NCBI GenBank assembly: GCA_007131555.1
Contig: SLQH01000262.1
Location: 1-6,777 of the forward strand
Source: Planctomycetota bacterium
GTDB taxonomy: Bacteria; Planctomycetota; UBA11346
Reading direction: 5' to 3'
DNA: 6,777 bases
The notes beneath the pieces were generated by a model. It was not told the DNA's origin, ran no database searches, and saw only the letters and a list, made by a program, of their open reading frames with translations. Numbering within the stretch: position 1 is the stretch's first letter; every line of letters begins with the position of its first letter. Below, piece after piece: positions 1 to 6,777 of the stretch. Both the position numbers and the translations under genes were made by a program.

Positions 1-636
1 AATGATCACGCCCACTACCTCAAGGCCGCAGCCGCCGCTGGTGCCAACATCCCCGCGACCTCCTTGGGCTTTTTCAGTCCCGGCCTGCTGTGCATCTACG
101 TCTTCGATACCATTCCTCGCGGCTACTCCACCACCACCGAAAGCATCCTCGCCCACGAGGCTTCGCACCAGTTCCTACATATGGTCTGCAACGGCAGCAG
201 GCATGTGCCGACCTGGATCAACGAAGGTCTGGCGGTGTATTTTGAAAGCGGCGACTACGCCCCCAACCGGATACGTTGGCAACCACCTCGCCAACGCCTC
301 ACTCAACTCGCCGCCATGTACCGCCGCAGCGGCCGGACCCTTCAACCCTTGAATGACTACCTGGCCTACCACGGTCACATCCCCGGCGCCAACTACGCCG
401 AGGTCTACGCCAAGACCCACTACTGGATCTACCTCGAACGGCGCAACCCCCGCGAACGCCGCTTCCGCCGCTACTGGGAGGCCCTGCGGGCTGGCCGCAA
501 CGGCACCGAAGCCTTCGAGGAGATCTTCATGGCCGACCTCATCGAGCGCTACGGCAGCCGGGAGAAAGCGCTTGAAGAACTCGAAAAGATGCTGGTCCAG
601 TACGTCATCAGCGGCGCGGCGGCGCGGGAGCTGTAG
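1..636 (+). CDS. Putative zinc metallopeptidase, DUF1570-like, C-terminal part (5' end cut by window)
   Basis: The frame is open from base 1 and ends at TAG 634-636, giving 211 residues with the N-terminus outside the window. The first in-window start-like codon (TTG at 64) is not convincing because coding sequence continues upstream of it. Residues 50-60 read LAHEASHQFLH, an HExxH zinc-binding motif with ligands H52 and H56 and general base E53. Residues 72-82 read WINEGLAVYFE, where E75 would be the third zinc ligand, as in gluzincins. This HExxH plus NEGLAxYFE spacing fits DUF1570-type proteins. The C-terminal half (about 90-205) is helical and rich in Arg, Glu and Tyr, including an NYAEVYAKTHYWIYL stretch. 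The substrate is unknown, and location cannot be judged without the N-terminus. It converges on gyrA. The zincin fold call is firm; the DUF1570 assignment is from memory of the family. Confidence 0.75.
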   Translation, partial: NDHAHYLKAAAAAGANIPATSLGFFSPGLLCIYVFDTIPRGYSTTTESILAHEASHQFLHMVCNGSRHVPTWINEGLAVYFESGDYAPNRIRWQPPRQRLTQLAAMYRRSGRTLQPLNDYLAYHGHIPGANYAEVYAKTHYWIYLERRNPRERRFRRYWEALRAGRNGTEAFEEIFMADLIERYGSREKALEELEKMLVQYVISGAAAREL

Positions 637-749
637 GGGAACCCGAAGACGCCTGTAAGGAATAGACTGACACGTCGCCTGGGTCACGTTGCACAATCGC
701 ACGAAACGCCTGAAATCTCCCAGGGGCTATCAACGCACAACGCCCACCC

Positions 750-775
750 GGAGCACCGGGCCTTGGCCCGCGTGC
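750..775 (+). repeat. Left arm of perfect 26-bp inverted repeat, REP-like hairpin
   Basis: This arm is the exact reverse complement of 955-980; the pair at 749/981 also matches, and scattered matches continue outward to 736-740 against 990-994 (CACAA/TTGTG). The arm is itself a hairpin: GCAC 753-756 pairs with GTGC 772-775, and CGGGC 757-761 pairs with GCCCG 766-770 around a CTTG loop, leaving one bulged C at 771. No T-run follows, so it is not a classical intrinsic terminator on the + strand. An interrupted GC-rich palindrome present twice in opposite orientation resembles REP/REPIN elements, which is an inference from shape only. Confidence 0.8.
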
Positions 776-954
776 ATTGGCGGGCGGTGATCCTTGAAAT
801 CGATATTGGCCGGGGCGTCGGCATTATCGCCGTACCCCGCTGGCGCTCTGGGTTGCCGCTGATGATCATGAGCTGCGACAACTGCGTGCCGTTGCCCAGG
901 CGCCCTGCCGACGGTCGAGTTGGCACTTGGCGAAGGCATGGCAACCGCGCGAAG

Positions 955-980
955 GCACGCGGGCCAAGGCCCGGTGCTCC
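955..980 (-). repeat. Right arm of perfect 26-bp inverted repeat, REP-like hairpin
   Basis: This is the inverted copy of 750-775, separated from it by 179 bases (776-954). It contains the same self-complementary core, with GCAC 955-958 pairing with GTGC 974-977 around a GC-rich inner stem. It lies 53 bases beyond the gyrA stop codon in the direction of gyrA transcription, so the hairpin could form in the gyrA 3' untranslated RNA. The two arms could also pair with each other to form one long stem with a 179-base loop. Confidence 0.8.
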
Positions 981-995
981 GTGGTGACTTTGTGA

Positions 996-1026
996 TGGGC
1001 AGTAATTACTGGCGAGCCAGAACCCA
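996..1026 (-). terminator. Possible gyrA 3'-end structure: two overlapping palindromes
   Basis: CAGTAATTACTG at 1000-1011 is a perfect 12-base palindrome. It shares its last three bases with CTGGCGAGCCAG at 1009-1020, a 5+2+5 inverted repeat. Both sit inside a TGGG (996-999) / CCCA (1023-1026) pair, starting 7 bases after the gyrA stop codon on the minus strand. No clear T-tract follows in the gyrA direction, so termination by this structure alone is uncertain; it could instead protect the 3' end of the message or bind a protein. Confidence 0.3.
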
Positions 1027-1032
1027 ATAAGA

Positions 1033-3543
<2,511 letters not shown>

Positions 3544-3547
3544 GGTG

Positions 3548-3551
3548 CTCC
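3548..3551 (-). promoter_or_regulatory. Ribosome binding site supporting the gyrA start at 3543
   Basis: On the minus strand GCGGAGCACC directly precedes the ATG at 3543, placing GGAG four bases from the start codon. The spacing is tight but acceptable. The alternative upstream ATG at 3576 has only AGG abutting the start codon, which is too close to work. Together with the exact E. coli-like numbering of Y122 this favours the shorter protein. Confidence 0.5.
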
Positions 3552-3594
3552 GCTTTCGTGGCCTGGATGGAGGCATCCTGCCGTGAGGGGAAAC

Positions 3595-3622
3595 AGTCTA
3601 GCGCCCCATCTGCCAAGCCCAA
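3595..3622 (-). promoter_or_regulatory. Candidate gyrA promoter
   Basis: On the minus strand TTGGGC (3622-3617) is followed after 16 bases by TAGACT (3600-3595), giving a weak sigma70-like pair with 3 of 6 and 4 of 6 consensus matches. Transcription would start near 3588 and leave a leader of about 45 bases that contains the GGAG site. It is the best match I see in this 149-base divergent region, but such matches arise by chance. Confidence 0.25.
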
Positions 3623-3658
3623 GAGCTGTTCCCTCTGGTCGCATCAGAATCACCGGAC

Positions 3659-3686
3659 TTGGGTCGCCCGCGTCTGCCGCTAACCT
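3659..3686 (+). promoter_or_regulatory. Candidate promoter for the coiled-coil gene, possibly leaderless
   Basis: TTGGGT (3659-3664) and TAACCT (3681-3686) are 16 bases apart, the same layout as the gyrA candidate on the opposite strand. The -10-like hexamer ends six bases before the ATG at 3693, so transcription would begin at or next to the start codon. There is no Shine-Dalgarno sequence before this ATG. Both facts fit a leaderless transcript, but the hexamer matches are weak (3 of 6 each). Confidence 0.2.
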
Positions 3687-3692
3687 GCCGCC

Positions 3693-4220
3693 ATGGCCAC
3701 CAACGGCACCATGCGAGAACTCGTCCTGTCTCTGCTGGAGCGCCATCGCAGCCTGCTGCAACAGGAGGTGGCAGCGGCCAGCGAACTCGGTTTCACGCCG
3801 CCCTTGAGCATCCTGAGCCCACCGGCCCCGGACGCCGGACCTGATGCCATCCTGGACTGTGCCCGGGAACTCTGTGAGGAGATCTTGGAGGCCCGCCGCC
3901 GCCTGCTGGCCCGGCTGGTTGAAACCGCCACCCGCAACGACGACCTGCCCAGCGGCCGCGGCCCCCTGATCAACCACATCGTGGCCCTGATCGACGCCCT
4001 GCCCGATGACCCCCGCGAGATCGAGACCACCCGCCACATCCGTCGCCTGGAGGATACCGTGGCCCAGCGCCGGCAGACCATCGCCAAGCTGGTCGACAAG
4101 GCCTACGCCCAGGGCCGCACCATCGCCCGCCTACGCCAGGCCCTGGCCGCCCTCCAGCGCAGCGAACCCGAAGCCGAGGACGATCTGGAACTGCTGGTCG
4201 TGGAAGACGGTAGCGCCTGA
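3693..4220 (+). CDS. Hypothetical helix-rich coiled-coil protein
   Basis: I do not recognise this 175-residue protein. The ATG at 3693 is the first possible start because an in-frame TAA lies at 3681-3683; M7 (3711) is an alternative. No signal peptide or membrane segment is visible, so it is probably cytoplasmic. It is built from helices: about 6-33 (MRELVLSLLERHRSLLQQEV), a Pro-rich linker 36-50, then 50-82 with many Arg, Leu and Glu, 91-103, and a long amphipathic coiled-coil-like helix at about 112-156 (RRLEDTV, RRQTIAKLVDKAY, RLRQALAAL). The C-terminus (157-173) is acidic. The pattern suggests a dimerising scaffold or adaptor, but no catalytic motif is seen. It is divergent from gyrA and 40 bases upstream of the debranching enzyme gene on the same strand, so the two may share a transcript. 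The long open frame with GC-rich third positions and the clean amphipathic patterns support it being real. Confidence 0.75.
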   Translation: MATNGTMRELVLSLLERHRSLLQQEVAAASELGFTPPLSILSPPAPDAGPDAILDCARELCEEILEARRRLLARLVETATRNDDLPSGRGPLINHIVALIDALPDDPREIETTRHIRRLEDTVAQRRQTIAKLVDKAYAQGRTIARLRQALAALQRSEPEAEDDLELLVVEDGSA

Positions 4221-4260
4221 CGGCCATTGCCTGACCGTCTCGGTCTGCCATCATGCCGGC

Positions 4261-6777
4261 ATGGAACCTGTGATGCATCCAGCCCCTGGAGGACGTGTCG
4301 TCTTCCACGTCGGCGACCGTCTGACCCTGCGCCTGGAGGCCCCTGCCGATGGCGGGGTCGGCATGGTGCGCACCACCCTCGGTCGGCGCGACCGGCTGCT
4401 GACCTGGGCCCAGGCCAGCGACCGGGACCGTCCCCGTCTGGCGGCGGCGGCCTGGCGCGATGTGGCGATGCGCCACGATGGCCAGGCCTGGGTGCTGGAC
4501 TGCGTGGTGGCCGAAGCAGGCTTCTTCCAGGCCAAGACCTTCTGGCGCGATGACCAGGGCTACACCCATTGGCCCCAGGGCGACAACCTGGGCATCACCG
4601 TGTTGCCGGCCCGCTGGCGCTGCGGCAACACCATCTACTGCGCCTTCGTGCGCCAGTTCGGTGCCGCCCGGAGCGCCGCCACCACCGCTGACGATCTGCG
4701 CGATGGCCAGCTGGCGGTGCTCGACCGCCACGGCTTCACCGTCATCCCCCCCTCCGGCACCCTGCGCCAGCTGGCCGCCTGCGTACCCCACATCATCGAC
4801 CGCCTGGGCTGCCGCATCCTGCATCTGCTGCCGGTCTGTCCGACCCCCACCACCCGGGCCCGCTTCGGCCGTTACGGCAGCCCCTATGCCGGTCAGGACC
4901 TGACGGCCATCGATCCGGCCCTGGTCGAGTTCGACCACCGCAGCACCGGCATCGAGCAGTTCCGGGAACTGGCCGATACCGTCCACGGCCATGACGGAGC
5001 CCTGTTCCTGGACATGGCCCTCAACCACACCGGCTGGGGCTCGGCCCTCCAGGAGCAGCATCCGGAATGGTTCGTCCGCAATCCCGACGGCACGTTCCAC
5101 AGCCCCGGCGCCTGGGGCACGGTGTGGGAGGATCTGGTCGAACTCGACCACCGCCATCCGGAACTGGTCGACACCCTGGCCGAGGCCCTGATCACCTGGT
5201 GCCAACGGGGCGTCGACGGCTTCCGCTGCGATGCCGGCTACATGATCCCGACCCCGGTGTGGCAGCGCATCACCGCTCGGGTCCATGCCCTGTTCCCGGA
5301 CACGGTCTTCCTGCTCGAAGGCCTGGGCGGGGCCTGGCAGGCCACCGAGGACCTGCTCACCGTCGGCGGCATGCAGTGGGCCTACAGCGAACTGTTCCAG
5401 AACTACAGCGGCGACGAGGTGGCATCCTACCTGGACCACTGCCTCGACCAGCAGCAGCGCATCGGCCCCTTGATCCATTACAGCGAGACCCACGACAACC
5501 CCCGCCTGGCGGCCCGGGGCCGCACCTGGTCGCTGTTGCGCAACCGCCTCTGCGCCCTGACCAGCCAAGGCGGCGGCTTCGGCTACACCGCCGGGGTCGA
5601 ATGGTTGGCCACCGAACGGGTCGAGGTCCACCAGGCCCGCGGCCTCAACTGGGATGCCCCCGACAACCTGGTCGACGAACTGGCCGCCCTCGGCCGTCTG
5701 CTGGCCGATCATCCGGCCTTCCGCGACGATGCCGTCTGCCGTCGGGTATCGGCCGCCGGAGCCCAGGTCTACATGATGCAGCGCCAAGCGGCCGATGACT
5801 GCCCTCAGGTCCTGGTGGTGGCCAACACCGATCCCGACCATGGCCACGACTGCCTGCTCAACGACACGATCCTGGCCTGGCTCGGCCCGGCCCCGGTCGA
5901 TCTGCTGGGCCAGAAGCTGCCCCATCTGACCCCCACCAGCCACGGCGCCCGCCTGCGTCTGCCGGCCGGAGGCTGCGCCTGTCTGGCCGCCGCCGCCTGG
6001 CAGGCGGCGGATCAGGGCCAGGCCTACCGGGCCGCCCGGCTGCAACTGGCGGCGGCGGTCGCCATCCTGACCCGGCGCTGCGAGGGCGAGGCCATCGGCC
6101 CCTTCGCCTGGCCCCGCCTGGCGGCCCTGCTGGCGGCCGATCCCATCGCCTTCATCACCGCCGCCCATCATGTCGACCTCGACGCCGTGGCCCGCGACCC
6201 GGTCGCCGCCCTGGAGGCGGCCATGGACGCCGGCTCCTATCCCATGGCCCTGGCCTGGAACCCGGCCGATGCCGGCCGGGTGGTCCCGGTCCCGGCCGAC
6301 CACTGGCTGGTGTGCCGGGATAAGGTGCCCTTCCGGCTGGCCGTGGATGATCCGCATCAGCCCTTCAACGCCCGTTCCCTGCCGGTCGATGGCGGCCATG
6401 TGGTGCTGGTGCCACCCCGCCAGGGCCTGCGGACCCTGCACCTGCACCGCCTCGGCCACGGCCCGGACCCCATCAGCGCCACCATCCACTTCCTGCCCCG
6501 CCATCCCATCCTCAGCGAGGGCGATCCGGCCGAAGGCCGCTTCCTGCTCACCAATGGTCGGGGGGCCATGGCCCGGATCCCGGCCGATCTGTCGACGGTG
6601 GTCTCCAAGTACGATGCCGTGCTGGCCGCCAACCTCGATACCCGCTGGCCGGTCGACCGCCATGTCTTCGTCAAGCGCCTGCGGGCCTGGCTGCTGATCG
6701 ATGGCTTCAACGTCCCCCTGGATGCCACCAGCCTGGTCGACAGCAGCCCCGGACCGGTGGCCCGCTGGCACTTCGCC
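4261..6777 (+). CDS. Glycogen debranching enzyme, GH13 glucanotransferase fused to amylo-1,6-glucosidase (3' end cut by window)
   Basis: The frame runs 839 codons with no stop before the window end. Residues 1-160 form a beta-rich N-terminal domain. A GH13 barrel spans about 165-520 with all key residues: region I FLDMALNHTGW (D251, N255, H256), region II GFRCDAGY (R322, nucleophile D324), region III FLLEGLGG (acid/base E353) and region IV ETHDN (H411, D412). A C-terminal beta domain and a linker follow. Residues 781-821 contain VSKYDAVLAANL, PVDRHVFVKRLRAW and a GF-PLD segment, which I recognise as the region preceding the GH133 domain in debranching enzymes. The enzyme would move maltooligosyl branches and then hydrolyse the 1,6-linked glucose stub; the second domain lies beyond the window. 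No signal peptide is seen, so it should act in the cytoplasm on glycogen. The start is uncertain: ATG 4261 and ATG 4273 both lack a good ribosome site. An alpha-amylase-like enzyme without glucosidase activity remains possible. Confidence 0.8.
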   Translation, partial: MEPVMHPAPGGRVVFHVGDRLTLRLEAPADGGVGMVRTTLGRRDRLLTWAQASDRDRPRLAAAAWRDVAMRHDGQAWVLDCVVAEAGFFQAKTFWRDDQGYTHWPQGDNLGITVLPARWRCGNTIYCAFVRQFGAARSAATTADDLRDGQLAVLDRHGFTVIPPSGTLRQLAACVPHIIDRLGCRILHLLPVCPTPTTRARFGRYGSPYAGQDLTAIDPALVEFDHRSTGIEQFRELADTVHGHDGALFLDMALNHTGWGSALQEQHPEWFVRNPDGTFHSPGAWGTVWEDLVELDHRHPELVDTLAEALITWCQRGVDGFRCDAGYMIPTPVWQRITARVHALFPDTVFLLEGLGGAWQATEDLLTVGGMQWAYSELFQNYSGDEVASYLDHCLDQQQRIGPLIHYSETHDNPRLAARGRTWSLLRNRLCALTSQGGGFGYTAGVEWLATERVEVHQARGLNWDAPDNLVDELAALGRLLADHPAFRDDAVCRRVSAAGAQVYMMQRQAADDCPQVLVVANTDPDHGHDCLLNDTILAWLGPAPVDLLGQKLPHLTPTSHGARLRLPAGGCACLAAAAWQAADQGQAYRAARLQLAAAVAILTRRCEGEAIGPFAWPRLAALLAADPIAFITAAHHVDLDAVARDPVAALEAAMDAGSYPMALAWNPADAGRVVPVPADHWLVCRDKVPFRLAVDDPHQPFNARSLPVDGGHVVLVPPRQGLRTLHLHRLGHGPDPISATIHFLPRHPILSEGDPAEGRFLLTNGRGAMARIPADLSTVVSKYDAVLAANLDTRWPVDRHVFVKRLRAWLLIDGFNVPLDATSLVDSSPGPVARWHFA

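Larger units (their letters stand above)
637..1032. other. Convergent intergenic region with inverted repeat, no convincing gene
   Basis: This stretch of 396 bases separates the stop codon of the metallopeptidase-like gene (+) from the stop codon of gyrA (-). Short frames exist on both strands (763-987 +, 684-944 -), but they overlap each other and the repeat arms, have no ribosome binding site and resemble no family I know. What stands out is structural: an inverted repeat with arms at 750-775 and 955-980, an 8-base inner inverted match (816-823 against 906-913) almost centred on the same axis, and two overlapping palindromes at 1000-1020. The region probably provides transcription termination for both neighbours and may contain a dispersed repeat or the remnant of a small mobile element. 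Confidence 0.6.

Noticed and set aside
64..636. Start of the metallopeptidase-like gene at TTG 64
   Set aside because: The frame is open from base 1 with gene-like sequence, so the gene is better read as cut by the window edge.
175..702. A 175-codon minus-strand frame over the metallopeptidase-like gene
   Set aside because: It overlaps the HExxH-bearing frame and has the composition of an antisense shadow.
750..775. Classical intrinsic terminator for the metallopeptidase-like gene
   Set aside because: The hairpin is GC-rich, but no T-run follows it and it lies more than 110 bases past the stop codon.
684..987. Short frames on both strands in the convergent intergenic region (763-987 +, 684-944 -)
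   Set aside because: They overlap each other and the inverted repeat, have no ribosome binding site and no recognisable domain. They look like chance frames in repeat DNA.
3544..3576. N-terminal extension of GyrA by 12 residues starting at ATG 3576
   Set aside because: There is no properly spaced ribosome site before 3576, and the start at 3543 has GGAG and gives numbering identical to E. coli through Y122.
3970..6771. A 933-codon open frame on the minus strand opposite the debranching enzyme and part of the coiled-coil gene
   Set aside because: It is low-complexity (rich in Gly, Ala, Gln and Val) and resembles no family, while the opposite strand encodes complete GH13 motifs. Long antisense frames are expected in very GC-rich genes.

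Overview
The window is GC-rich bacterial chromosomal DNA holding four protein-coding regions, two of them cut by the window edges. The best guess for the source is a member of the Planctomycetota or a close relative. The reasons are a truncated HExxH protein resembling DUF1570 (a family I associate mainly with planctomycetes), a GyrA lacking the proteobacterial insertion, weak or absent Shine-Dalgarno signals, and a short intergenic string that I remember from planctomycete genomes. This assignment is an inference, not a database result.

Layout: positions 1-636 (+) carry the C-terminal part of a gluzincin-like putative metallopeptidase. Positions 637-1032 are a convergent intergenic region with a perfect 26-bp inverted repeat whose arms each fold into a hairpin, plus two overlapping palindromes next to the gyrA stop codon. 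Positions 1033-3543 (-) are a complete gyrA of 836 residues. Positions 3544-3692 form a short divergent promoter region. Positions 3693-4220 (+) encode a small, helix-rich, coiled-coil protein of unknown function. From 4261 to the window end (+) runs a long open frame, 839 codons and still open. It encodes a cytoplasmic GH13 enzyme whose C-terminal end reads into the linker found before the amylo-1,6-glucosidase domain, so it is most likely a two-activity (transferase plus glucosidase) glycogen debranching enzyme.

The genes do not form one obvious pathway. GyrA is a housekeeping topoisomerase subunit transcribed away from the coiled-coil gene and the debranching enzyme. Those two are co-directional, 40 bases apart, and may be co-transcribed. 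The metallopeptidase-like gene converges on gyrA.

The points most worth a second look are the eukaryote-like debranching enzyme architecture, glycine at the GyrA position equivalent to E. coli Ser83, the REP-like inverted repeat between the convergent genes, and a possible leaderless promoter for the coiled-coil gene. I did not find a CRISPR array, RNA gene, insertion sequence or defence system, and no feature here clearly amounts to a new biological system.
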